DNA of 15,493 bases, from positions 1 to 15,493 of the forward strand of contig JBKKAR010000141.1 in assembly GCA_046714355.1 (NCBI GenBank), written 5' to 3'. Of the stretch, positions 1-6,256 are shown in pieces (position 1 is the stretch's first letter; every line of letters starts with the position of its first letter). Origin of the DNA: JACDAN01 sp046714355. GTDB lineage: Bacteria > Actinomycetota > Thermoleophilia > Gaiellales > Gaiellaceae. A model generated the notes under the pieces. That model saw nothing but the letters and a program-made list of their open reading frames with translations. It did no database searches and was not told the origin of the DNA. The translations under genes and the position numbers were made by a program.

Positions 1-99
1 CTGCTTCACGGCCAGCTTCGTCGTCGCATTTGACCTCGCTCAAACCGATCGCGCTCGGGCCTGCGTATTCATCGAAGTCGACGGACTGAGGGAGGCCGA

Positions 100-543
100 A
101 TGATTCGCAGATCGACCATCGTGCTCGCGCTCGGCGTTGTGGCGGTGACCTTCGTCGCCACCGCCTGCGGCGGTGACGACTCGTCGTCGAGCGACGGGAC
201 GACGACGGAGGCTGCTTCTACGGAAGGTACGACGACCTCGGAGGGCGGCGGATCAGCGTCCGCCACGCTCAAGGGTGAGACCGGCCCCGGGTTCACGATC
301 GAGGTCTCGCAAGACGGCAAAGACGCCGAGACGGTGAAAGCCGGCACCTACACGCTGACGGTGGAGGACAAGTCCGACACGCACAACTTCCACCTGATCG
401 GACCCGGTGTCGACGAGGAAGTCACCGACGTCCCGTTCGGCGGAGAGAAGTCGGTCACGGTGACGCTCGAGCCGGGCACGTACACCTATCAGTGCGACCC
501 GCACGCCGTGCAGGGCATGAAGGGCACCTTCACGGTCACGTAG
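100..543 (+). CDS. Cupredoxin-domain (blue copper) lipoprotein
   Basis: A 147-residue secreted lipoprotein with a type-1 copper fold, probably an electron carrier or copper-binding protein on the outer face of the membrane. A basic N-terminus and hydrophobic stretch (residues 5-20) lead to a lipobox ending at Cys23 (VATAC). A Ser/Thr/Gly-rich linker follows (about 27-55), then a beta-rich domain (about 56-147). The copper ligands are visible: a His in the HNFH segment (His95, with His98 nearby) and a C-terminal Cys132-x2-His135-x4-Met140 loop, the usual plastocyanin-like arrangement. The ATG is preceded by GAGGGAGG at 88-95, a strong ribosome binding site. The low-complexity tether after the lipobox is typical of actinobacterial lipoproteins. 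The redox partner is unknown; no oxidase or cytochrome gene is nearby. Confidence 0.9.
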   Translation: MIRRSTIVLALGVVAVTFVATACGGDDSSSSDGTTTEAASTEGTTTSEGGGSASATLKGETGPGFTIEVSQDGKDAETVKAGTYTLTVEDKSDTHNFHLIGPGVDEEVTDVPFGGEKSVTVTLEPGTYTYQCDPHAVQGMKGTFTVT

Positions 544-698
544 GAACCGTGGATACCAGACGGGCTGCTCACGGAGACCAGGTGGTGGGTCGCGTGCGGT
601 CGCGTCGGCCCCCGACCGAGCCGCGACTCAAGGATCGCGCTGTGCTCGCTGATCGCGGCCGACATCGAGCTCTTCGCCGACCGGCCCAAGAGACGAGC

Positions 699-824
699 GC
701 GGTTCTGCGGTGGGCGTACACGGAGCTCGCCGCCATGGGAGCCCAGAGCGTCATCCCGACGATCAGCGTGTTCCTGGCCGACGCGCTCTGCAAGGAGCGC
801 CAGTTCGAGGAGGCCGAGCGGTCG
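699..824 (+). pseudogene. Possible remnant of a TPR region from a cyclase/ATPase-type regulator
   Basis: The roughly 500 bases between the cupredoxin and the metallo-hydrolase hold no confident gene. A frame open from 492 into the downstream gene contains a short stretch (about 699-824) that reads like a TPR helix pair (pattern W-Y-x-E-L-x-x-M-G, then S-x-F-L-A-D-A-L, then F-E-E-A-E-R). Such repeats occur at the C-terminus of large adenylate-cyclase/AAA-type regulators common in Actinomycetota. The residues before and after it are Arg/Pro-rich and not protein-like. A second helix-like stretch (about 858-965, beginning LLKFVPPELLERFGG) lies in the same frame, but I cannot assign it. There is no convincing start or ribosome binding site of its own. 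I read this as decayed coding sequence; it could be chance in GC-rich DNA. Confidence 0.3.
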
Positions 825-1046
825 CGAGGCTCGCGAACCCGCCCGGCACCGGCGCTCCTCCTCAAGTTCGTCCCGCCCGAGCTGCTGGAGCGCTTCGGCG
901 GCGCCGACCGCTTCGCATCCGCTGTGGAGAGCTCACTCGACCGGCTGGCGGCACTGAACGACGTGCGCCCTCCTCGGCTGACGTGCTTGACTTCGACCCC
1001 GCCACCGTGTGGGGTGGGGGCGGGCGTGCGGCTGCCCGGAGACGCC

Positions 1047-1757
1047 ATGGAGATTGCACCCGGCCTGCATAGCCTCGGACAGAAGCAAGGCGGACGCGTG
1101 CACGCCTTCCTCGCCGAGTCCGACGGCGGCGAGCTGACGCTGATCGACACGATGTGGGAGGGCGACGGGCGGCGCATCTTCGAGGCGATCCGCGCTCTCG
1201 ACCGCAAGCCCTCCGACCTGAAGCGGATCGCGCTCACGCACGGCCATCGCTCGCACCTCGGCGGAGCGAAGGCGCTGCGCGAGCAGACGGGCGCGAAGAC
1301 CTACGCCCATCCGAGCGAGGCCGGGATCGTCGAGGGCACGCAGAAGGCGAAGCGGGTGCCTATCCTGCGGCCGATCCCGCCCAAGCTGATCCCCTTCCGG
1401 ATCGGGCTCGCGCTCGGCCTGCCCAAGCACCCGCCCTGCCCCGTGGACGAGCCGCTCGCCGACGGCGACTCGTTCGGGCCCTTCCAGGTGCTGCACGCCG
1501 CCGGCCACTCGCCCGGGCACATGGCGTTCTGGTGGGAGGAGCGGCGAGCGCTGATCGCCGGCGACGCGATCGCCACCTGGCCCGAGGTCTCCGCGGGCTG
1601 GCCTGACTTCCAGCTCGACTCGGCCGAGCATGAGCGCTCGCTGCGGCGCATGGCCTCGTTCGAGCCGCTCGTCGTCGGCGTCGGCCACGGCGACCCGCTT
1701 TCCGAAGGCACCCCCGATCGCGTCCATCAGCTCGCCGAGCAGGCGCGGGACATCTAG
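1047..1757 (+). CDS. Metallo-beta-lactamase-fold hydrolase with altered HxHxDH motif
   Basis: A 236-residue single-domain protein of the metallo-beta-lactamase superfamily (glyoxalase II/lactonase-like), cytoplasmic because no signal peptide is seen. The ordered motifs are present: a beta-rich N-terminus with an LIDT turn (32-35), the metal motif T-H-G-H-R-S-H-L-G-G (64-73), a second-site His in AAGHSPGH (His154), the bridging Asp in AGDA (Asp173) and a late His in GVGHGD (His214). The usual Asp of HxHxDH is Ser69, so the second metal site may be altered or absent. I chose the ATG at 1047, preceded by CCGGAGA, because the longer open frame back to 492 has no family-like sequence. It ends 16 bases before the alpha-dioxygenase-like gene, so the two are probably co-transcribed. 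The substrate is unknown. Confidence 0.85.
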   Translation: MEIAPGLHSLGQKQGGRVHAFLAESDGGELTLIDTMWEGDGRRIFEAIRALDRKPSDLKRIALTHGHRSHLGGAKALREQTGAKTYAHPSEAGIVEGTQKAKRVPILRPIPPKLIPFRIGLALGLPKHPPCPVDEPLADGDSFGPFQVLHAAGHSPGHMAFWWEERRALIAGDAIATWPEVSAGWPDFQLDSAEHERSLRRMASFEPLVVGVGHGDPLSEGTPDRVHQLAEQARDI

Positions 1758-1773
1758 CCGCCGAGGCCCGCCC

Positions 1774-3540
1774 GTGTCCCTGCTCGCCCGCATGCTCTCC
1801 GGCCCGGCTCACCTGCTCGACCGGCGGGTGGGCTGGGATCGCTTGCCCAAGCCGATCGGCATTCTCGTCCTCGTCGGCCTGCGTGAGCGCCTGCGCCGCC
1901 GGAATCTGCACGACACGGAGACCGGCCGGACGGTCACGCCGGCGCCGCGGCCGGACGACCTCGCGGTCCGGACGATCGACGGCACGTGGAACGACCTCGA
2001 CTCGCCGGGCATGGGCGCGGTCGGCGCCCGCTTCGGCCGCAACGTCCCGGTGCGCCACACGTTCCCCGAGGAGCTGCCGGCCCTGCTCGACCCAAGCCCG
2101 CGCGAGGTCAGCCGCAAGCTGCTCACGCGCGAGCGCTTCCAGCCGGCGACGACTCTGAACGTGCTCGCAGCCGCGTGGCTCCAGTTCGAGGTGCATGACT
2201 GGGTCAGCCATGGCCAACATGAGCCCGAGAGTCCGTGGCGCGTCCAGCTCGAGGACGCCGATCCGTGGATGTCGCGGCCGATGGAGATCCCGCGCACCCG
2301 GCGCGACCCGACCTCCGACGAGGACCCGAACACGCCGCCGACCTTCGTCACCGCGGACAGCCACTGGTGGGACGGCTCTCAGGTCTATGGCACGAAGCCC
2401 GCCTTCGCCGCCGCCCTGCGCGCGAACGAGGACGGCAAGCTGCGCGTCGATGAGCACGGCCTCCTTCCCGCTGACCTCGAGCAGCACGTCGACCTGGCCG
2501 GCGTCGAGGGCAACCTCTGGATCGGTCTCGGCGTCCTGCACACGCTCTTCACACTCGAGCACAACGCCATCTGCGACCGGCTCAGGCGCGACAACCCGAG
2601 CTGGTCGGACGACAAGCTCTACGCGAAGGCGCGGCTCGTGAACGCGGCGCTGATGGCGAAGATCCACACCGTCGAGTGGACGCCCGGAATCATCGCCCAC
2701 CCGACGACGCAGTACGCGCTCAAGGCGAACTGGTACGGGATTCTCGGCAAGCTCGGCAAGCGCACCAAGAACGAGGTGCTCGGCGGGATCCCCGGCTCGC
2801 CCACCGACCACCACGGCGTGCCCTACTCGCTCACGGAGGAGTTCGTCGCCGTCTACCGGATGCACCCACTGCTCCCGGACGACTACACGTTCCGCTCGCA
2901 CGAGACGGACGCGGTGCTGCAGGAGCGGACTTTCCGGGAAGTGGGCGCCCTCGAGACCCGTACGCGACTGCAGGAGCTGGGGCTGCCGAGCGCCCTCTAC
3001 TCGCTCGGGATCGCGCACCCGGGCGCGATCGAACTGCATAACTACCCGCGCTTCCTGCAGGAGTTGCGCCGGCCCGACGGCACCACGCTCGACCTCGCCG
3101 CCACCGACATCGTGCGCGTGCGCGAGCGGGGCGTGCCGCGCTTCACGGAGTTCCGCCGTCTGCTCGGGCTGAAGCCGCCGGGCTCGTTCGAGGAGCTGAC
3201 TGACAACCCCGAGTGGCGGCGCGAGCTGAAGGAGGTATACGGCCACGTCGACCGCGTGGACACGATGGTCGGGCTCTACGCCGAGCGCAAACCGACGGGG
3301 TTCGGCTTCAGCGACACGGCCTTCCGCATCTTCATCCTGATGGCGTCGCGCCGGCTGAAGAGCGATCGTTTCTTCACGCGCGACTTCACGCCGCAGGTCT
3401 ACACGCAGGCCGGCCTCGACTGGATCGACCAGAACAGTTTCAAGAGCGTGCTGCTGCGCCATTACCCGCAGCTCGCACCGGCTCTAGAGGGCGTCGAGAA
3501 CGGCTTCGCGCCGTGGAAACGGGTGAACGCCTCGACCTAG
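1774..3540 (+). CDS. Fatty-acid alpha-dioxygenase-like haem peroxidase
   Basis: A 588-residue haem protein of the animal peroxidase superfamily, closest by motif to pathogen-inducible oxygenases (plant alpha-DOX). Those enzymes add O2 at the alpha carbon of fatty acids to give 2-hydroperoxy acids, which break down to aldehydes and CO2. Visible signatures are the distal haem His in W-L-Q-F-E-V-H-D-W (His141), H-T-L-F-T-L-E-H-N (256-264), A-K-I-H-T-V-E-W (His298), G-V-P-Y-S-L-T-E-E-F (348-357), then V-Y-R-M-H (360-364), which carries the expected catalytic Tyr361 and proximal haem ligand His364. The C-terminal SRRLKSDRFFT segment (525-535) also matches the family. These residues lie 13-18 positions before my recollection of the rice enzyme numbering. 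I use GTG 1774 (GAGG 7 bases upstream); ATG 1792 is an alternative. No signal peptide is evident. Confidence 0.88.
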   Translation: MSLLARMLSGPAHLLDRRVGWDRLPKPIGILVLVGLRERLRRRNLHDTETGRTVTPAPRPDDLAVRTIDGTWNDLDSPGMGAVGARFGRNVPVRHTFPEELPALLDPSPREVSRKLLTRERFQPATTLNVLAAAWLQFEVHDWVSHGQHEPESPWRVQLEDADPWMSRPMEIPRTRRDPTSDEDPNTPPTFVTADSHWWDGSQVYGTKPAFAAALRANEDGKLRVDEHGLLPADLEQHVDLAGVEGNLWIGLGVLHTLFTLEHNAICDRLRRDNPSWSDDKLYAKARLVNAALMAKIHTVEWTPGIIAHPTTQYALKANWYGILGKLGKRTKNEVLGGIPGSPTDHHGVPYSLTEEFVAVYRMHPLLPDDYTFRSHETDAVLQERTFREVGALETRTRLQELGLPSALYSLGIAHPGAIELHNYPRFLQELRRPDGTTLDLAATDIVRVRERGVPRFTEFRRLLGLKPPGSFEELTDNPEWRRELKEVYGHVDRVDTMVGLYAERKPTGFGFSDTAFRIFILMASRRLKSDRFFTRDFTPQVYTQAGLDWIDQNSFKSVLLRHYPQLAPALEGVENGFAPWKRVNAST

Positions 3541-3551
3541 CGGCCGACCGG

Positions 3552-3573
3552 GGCGTTAGCGCGGCTTAGCGCC
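3552..3573 (+). terminator. Candidate hairpin terminator after the alpha-dioxygenase-like gene
   Basis: Eleven bases after the stop codon, GGCGTTA (3552-3558) can pair with TAGCGCC (3567-3573) across an 8-base loop, giving 7 pairs including one G-T wobble. There is no T-run after it. Such hairpins often end transcripts in high-GC bacteria, but this could equally be chance. The repeated TTAGCGC seen here is part of the same structure. Confidence 0.35.
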
Positions 3574-3770
3574 GAGTCCGGCGATGCGCCGAGACGTGGC
3601 GACTTGTCGCACGGGTTGGTCGGGCGGTCTTCCGAAGTGATGCCGGGCCTTCCGCGCTCAGAGACGGACGCGTAGTTCCCTCTCTCGAGGGATAGAGACA
3701 CTGCGCTGAATGAAAGAAAATCCGTGGAACGCCCCTTGCGGTGGGGCTGCGGCGGAGGGGATGCGGCGTT
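3574..3770. promoter_or_regulatory. Leader region of the response regulator gene, with a small inverted repeat
   Basis: About 200 bases without a gene lie before the response regulator. They contain an inverted repeat TCCCTC-TCTC-GAGGGA (3677-3692), followed by a locally A-rich stretch (about 3707-3720, GAATGAAAGAAAAT) unlike the surrounding GC-rich DNA. I cannot identify a clear -35/-10 pair. The position suggests the promoter and possibly an operator of the downstream gene. Confidence 0.4.
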
Positions 3771-4406
3771 GTGGACACGATCAGGGTAGTCCTCGCGGAG
3801 GACCATGCGCTGATGCGCGATGCGGTGAAGCTGGTTTTCGAGGAAGCCGGGGACGTCGAGCTGGTCGGCGAGGTGGTGAACGGACACGACCTGATGCCCC
3901 TCATGTCGAGGATCGCGGTCGACTTCGTCCTCCTTGACGTGCAACTTCCGGGCCTCGACGGCCTCAGATGCCTCGAGGAGCTGGCCGAGCATCACCCACG
4001 GGTGAAGGTCGCGATGCTCTCGGCCGTCGACGATCCGCAGGTGATCGAGTCGGCCTTCCGGCGCGGGGCGCGTGGCTACATCCTCAAGTCAGTCAACCCG
4101 TTCGACTTGCCGGCGGCAATCCGCCAGATCGTCGACGAGAGCGTGATCCACCGGTCGCTGGCCGCCCGGAGCGGCGCTGCGGCGAGCGGTGCAGGAGGCC
4201 TGTCAGAGAAGGAGCTGGCGGTGCTCGCCGAGCTGTGCCGCGGGCACACGAACAAGCAGATCGCCTTGAGTCTCTGGCTGAGCGAACAGACGGTGAAGTT
4301 CCACCTGCGCAACATCTACCGCAAGCTCGGGATCAAGAGCCGGACCGAGGCGCTGCGCTACGCGTACGAGCACGATCTCGCGAAGACCACCTCGGCTCCC
4401 TCCTAG
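3771..4406 (+). CDS. NarL/LuxR-family two-component response regulator
   Basis: A 211-residue DNA-binding response regulator. The N-terminal receiver domain (about 4-122) has the acidic pair Glu10-Asp11, phospho-acceptor Asp56 in V-L-L-D-V-Q-L-P-G, the switch residue Ser84 and Lys106 in Y-I-L-K-S. The C-terminal LuxR-type helix-turn-helix (about 143-206) carries the family pattern L-S-x-K-E, N-K-Q-I-A, S-E-Q-T-V-K-F-H and N-I-Y-R-K-L-G. GTG 3771 is preferred over GTG 3741 because GGAGGGG (3753-3759) sits about 11 bases upstream and the receiver strand starts directly after it. No histidine kinase is in the window, so its signal is unknown. It is convergent with the prepilin peptidase, stops 12 bases apart, so a role in pilus control is possible but unproven. 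Confidence 0.93.
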   Translation: MDTIRVVLAEDHALMRDAVKLVFEEAGDVELVGEVVNGHDLMPLMSRIAVDFVLLDVQLPGLDGLRCLEELAEHHPRVKVAMLSAVDDPQVIESAFRRGARGYILKSVNPFDLPAAIRQIVDESVIHRSLAARSGAAASGAGGLSEKELAVLAELCRGHTNKQIALSLWLSEQTVKFHLRNIYRKLGIKSRTEALRYAYEHDLAKTTSAPS

Positions 4407-4418
4407 CGGGCGCCAGGC

Positions 4419-4958
4419 TCAGAGAAACAGGGCGACGAGGGCGCCGAGCGCGAGATAAGGGGCGAGGGGGAGCTGCCGCCTCAAGGCAGACCGACCATCA
4501 CGAGCGACGAGTCCGACACCAGCGAGGGCGGCAACGGCGAAGCCGATCGTCAGCGCGGTCAGCACGGATGCGCCGAGCGTCGCGCCGAGCAGAAGCCCGA
4601 GCTTCACATCGCCCATCCCCAGGTCGCCGGCCCGGGCCAGAGTCGCCACGAGGAGCAGGATCGCCGTACCCACTGCCACCAGAGCATGCAGTGCGGCGAG
4701 CCGCGGGTCGGCTAGCGCAAGCACGGCGAGCACGGTCGCCGTCGCCGGCAGCATCAGCCGGTCTGGCAGGAGGTGGAACTCGAGGTCGATGGCGGCGAGC
4801 CACACGAGCAGTCCCGCCGTTGCAGCCTGCAGCACACCCAGGACCGACGGCTCGAGCAGGGTGAGGCAGCCGCCTGCGACGACCACTGAGACGATGGCCG
4901 TGGCCGGAGCGCGGCTGGGCTTCAGCGGCGCGGGCCGGGCTACGGGAAGGGCGGTCAC
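4419..4958 (-). CDS. A24-family prepilin peptidase (TadV/CpaA-like)
   Basis: A 179-residue integral membrane aspartic protease that would remove the leader peptides of the Flp and TadE-like pilins encoded divergently. It is short, like TadV/CpaA enzymes, and lacks the N-terminal methylase domain of PilD-type peptidases. The two catalytic Asp residues are visible: Asp58 in A-A-I-D-L-E-F-H-L-L-P-D, the position of the usual D-x-x-x-x-x-I-P-N motif, and Asp117 in the G-M-G-D-V-K-L motif. About five to six hydrophobic segments run from residue 20 to the end, and the C-terminal L-P-L-A-P-Y-L-A-L-G-A matches the family's last helix. The GTG start overlaps the TGA of the DUF192 gene (GTGA), showing translational coupling. 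The long open frame upstream of this start is not protein-like. Confidence 0.92.
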   Translation of the reverse strand: MTALPVARPAPLKPSRAPATAIVSVVVAGGCLTLLEPSVLGVLQAATAGLLVWLAAIDLEFHLLPDRLMLPATATVLAVLALADPRLAALHALVAVGTAILLLVATLARAGDLGMGDVKLGLLLGATLGASVLTALTIGFAVAALAGVGLVARDGRSALRRQLPLAPYLALGALVALFL

Positions 4959-5302
4959 CGGGCGCCCTCGCGCAGGGCGTCTCCCTCGGCGAGCTCGAGG
5001 CGCTCGCACTCGCCGGCGGCGAGCTCGAGCACCGAGGATGCCGCCTTGGCCGCCGCCAGCCGCCACGGCCGAAGCGCCGTCACGATCGAGACGATCCGCA
5101 GCTCGGAATCCAGGAAGACGACGTCGATCGGGAAGCGCATGAAGTGCGTGTGCACCGATCCGGTTCTCGGCAGCAGCAGGCCGCTTCCCGGCGGCAGCTG
5201 CGCCAGGCCCATCAGCCCGCGGAATCGTGAGGCGAACGAGGTCGCCACCCGGCAGCGGCAGACGAGCTGCCCGTCGGCCCGCGTGAGCTCCGTGTAGGCC
5301 AC
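4955..5302 (-). CDS. DUF192 family protein
   Basis: A 115-residue small beta-rich protein of the DUF192 family (PF02643). Diagnostic segments are S-R-F-R-G-L-M-G near residues 25-32, a G-L-L-L turn, S-V-H-T-H-F-M-R-F-P-I-D-V-V-F-L-D (about 49-65), the later L-R-P-W-R, and V-L-E-L-A-A-G near residues 91-97. Its biochemical role is not established to my knowledge. I use GTG 5302, where family similarity begins, although no clear ribosome binding site precedes it; GTG 5362 would add 20 unlikely residues. It is the first gene of a two-gene minus-strand unit with the prepilin peptidase, divergent from the pilus operon, which suggests a pilus-related accessory function. That link is inferred from position only. 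Confidence 0.85.
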   Translation of the reverse strand: MAYTELTRADGQLVCRCRVATSFASRFRGLMGLAQLPPGSGLLLPRTGSVHTHFMRFPIDVVFLDSELRIVSIVTALRPWRLAAAKAASSVLELAAGECERLELAEGDALREGAR

Positions 5303-5466
5303 GCGGCGATTGTCGCCCGCCGCCCGACGGCAAGGTCGAGCCGAAAGGGTGGTTCGACCCACCCCTCTGCGGTGCGGAGGCGGACGAGCGGCCTGCGTAA
5401 ATGAAATCTGTAGAAGCAGCGCCGGATCTGTACCGGCCTGCGAGTTGTTCTAGAGGGAGGTAGGGA
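5303..5466. promoter_or_regulatory. Divergent regulatory region between DUF192/peptidase and the Flp operon
   Basis: This 164-base gap must serve both the minus-strand pair and the plus-strand pilus operon. It contains a small A/T-rich island (about 5398-5415, TAAATGAAATCTGTAGAA) in otherwise GC-rich DNA, where a promoter -10 could lie. An inverted repeat GCCGG-ATCTGTA-CCGGC (5421-5437) falls in the probable Flp mRNA leader. The pilin ribosome binding site GAGGGAGG (5453-5460) is very strong, consistent with high pilin expression. I could not define a -35/-10 pair with confidence. Confidence 0.45.
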
Positions 5467-5664
5467 ATGTCTGAGCGGATTTCGCTCAAGCTGGGCCAGG
5501 TCTTCTTGGCGCTCAAGCGCGAGGACGGCCAGGGCGCGACCGAGTACGCGATGGTGATCGGCTTCCTCATCATCCTGCTGGTGGCTGGCCTCGGAATCCT
5601 CGGTGTCTCGATCGGGGACTTCCTCGGGCGCGTCGCCGGCCGAGTCGACGGAATGGTTCCGTAG
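5467..5664 (+). CDS. flp: Flp-type major pilin subunit
   Basis: A 65-residue type IVc (Flp) prepilin, the likely building block of the pilus fibre. A short charged leader (1-21) ends in E-D-G, and the processing motif D-G|Q-G-A-T-E-Y-A-M follows. Cleavage after Gly21 puts Glu26 at the canonical +5 position, next to the Flp-typical Tyr27. A hydrophobic helix (about 28-48) forms the polymerisation and membrane segment, and a short polar tail ends in M-V-P. The ATG lies 6 bases after GAGGGAGG, the strongest ribosome binding site in the locus. It is the first gene of the plus-strand Tad operon and would be processed by the divergently encoded prepilin peptidase. A structured 170-base segment separates it from the TadE core, so pilin and machinery levels could differ. 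Confidence 0.92.
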   Translation: MSERISLKLGQVFLALKREDGQGATEYAMVIGFLIILLVAGLGILGVSIGDFLGRVAGRVDGMVP

Positions 5665-5677
5665 GCACCAGGTGCCT
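5663..5677 (+). repeat. Inverted repeat at the Flp stop codon
   Basis: AGGCACC-A-GGTGCCT is a perfect 7-base inverted repeat around a single base and overlaps the last two bases of the pilin TAG stop. As RNA it could form AGGCA/TGCCT with a 5-base loop. It is the first of several pairing elements in the segment that runs to about 5814. Confidence 0.5.
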
Positions 5678-5698
5678 GGATGGTTCAGAGAGCTCGCC

Positions 5699-6256
5699 AT
5701 GGATCGGTCTGCGTTTCGCGCAGGACGAGCGTGTGGAGCTCGCTCTCGGACCGTCGATCGCTCCAGGTCACGGGAGCTCCGACAGCCTTCTCTCGAAGGC
5801 GCTCGGAGCTCCCGTCGCCGGGGGCGGCTGGGCAATGAGAGTGGCCAGGCGGCGGTCGAGTTCGCCATGGTCGTTCCGCTTCTCCTCCTGATCATCATCG
5901 CGATCCTCCACTTCGGGAAGGTCATGAACTACTGGCTCGATTTGAACCACGTCGCCAGCGAGGGCGCTCGCAAGGCGGCTGTCAACACGTTCGCCACCGA
6001 CTCCGAGTACGACACGTACATCCGGAGCCGGCTGGAGACGGGCGAGCTGCGCACGGGCGGCACGACGTCGATCCCGACGGCGAGCACGATCGCCGTCTGC
6101 CTGCCGGAAGGGTCAGACGTCGGCGACCCGGTCACAGTCCAGGTCTCCGTCGGCTACAGCCTGCCCTTCATCGGCTCGAATGTCAGGCTCCGGGGCACCG
6201 CCACGATGCGGCTCGAGCAGCCGGCCGACTACGCCGGCAGCGGGGCCTGCGCGTGA
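5699..6256 (+). CDS. tadE: TadE-like minor pilin (pseudopilin)
   Basis: A TadE-family pseudopilin, 185 residues as called here. The prepilin motif E-S-G|Q-A-A-V-E-F-A-M predicts cleavage after Gly49 with Glu54 at +5, then a hydrophobic helix (about 55-75) and the TadE signature N-Y-W-L-D-L-N-H-V-A-S-E-G-A-R (77-91). The remaining ~95 residues are a small extracellular beta-rich domain. The start is doubtful: ATG 5699 and GTG 5672 are the only nearby in-frame starts, the first ~48 residues are Arg/Ser-rich with many A/T-ending codons, and a strong hairpin lies inside them. The real start could be a nearer non-standard codon such as CTG 5828. The gene ends in a GTGA overlap with the next one, so both are translationally coupled. 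Confidence 0.85.
   Translation: MDRSAFRAGRACGARSRTVDRSRSRELRQPSLEGARSSRRRGRLGNESGQAAVEFAMVVPLLLLIIIAILHFGKVMNYWLDLNHVASEGARKAAVNTFATDSEYDTYIRSRLETGELRTGGTTSIPTASTIAVCLPEGSDVGDPVTVQVSVGYSLPFIGSNVRLRGTATMRLEQPADYAGSGACA
5771..5814 (+). promoter_or_regulatory. Strong stem-loop between the pilin gene and the TadE core
   Basis: CGGGAGCTCCGA (5771-5782) is a perfect 12-base inverted repeat of TCGGAGCTCCCG (5803-5814). Inside it, GCCTTC (5785-5790) pairs with GAAGGC (5795-5800) around a TCTC tetraloop, leaving a 2x2 internal loop. The RNA would have 18 base pairs in 44 bases. No T-run follows, so it is not a textbook terminator. An attenuator, RNA processing site or 3' stabiliser for pilin mRNA is plausible. 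Confidence 0.7.

Noticed and set aside
2..103. Possible C-terminal end of an upstream gene, stopping in an ATGA overlap with the cupredoxin start
   Set aside because: The frame is open from the window edge to 103, but another frame is open for nearly as long, and 33 residues without a motif cannot support a call.
492..1046. Long N-terminal extension of the MBL-fold gene
   Set aside because: The extension overlaps the cupredoxin gene end, is Arg-rich and has no family similarity; ATG 1047 gives a normal-length protein.
1360..3462. A 700-codon open frame antisense to the alpha-dioxygenase-like gene
   Set aside because: It mirrors a real gene with clear motifs; its product is Arg/Glu/Val-rich with no recognisable domain, which is typical of antisense frames in very GC-rich DNA.
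4959..5573. N-terminal extension of the prepilin peptidase frame
   Set aside because: It runs antisense to flp and out of frame through DUF192, and the GTGA coupling at 4955-4958 gives a natural start.
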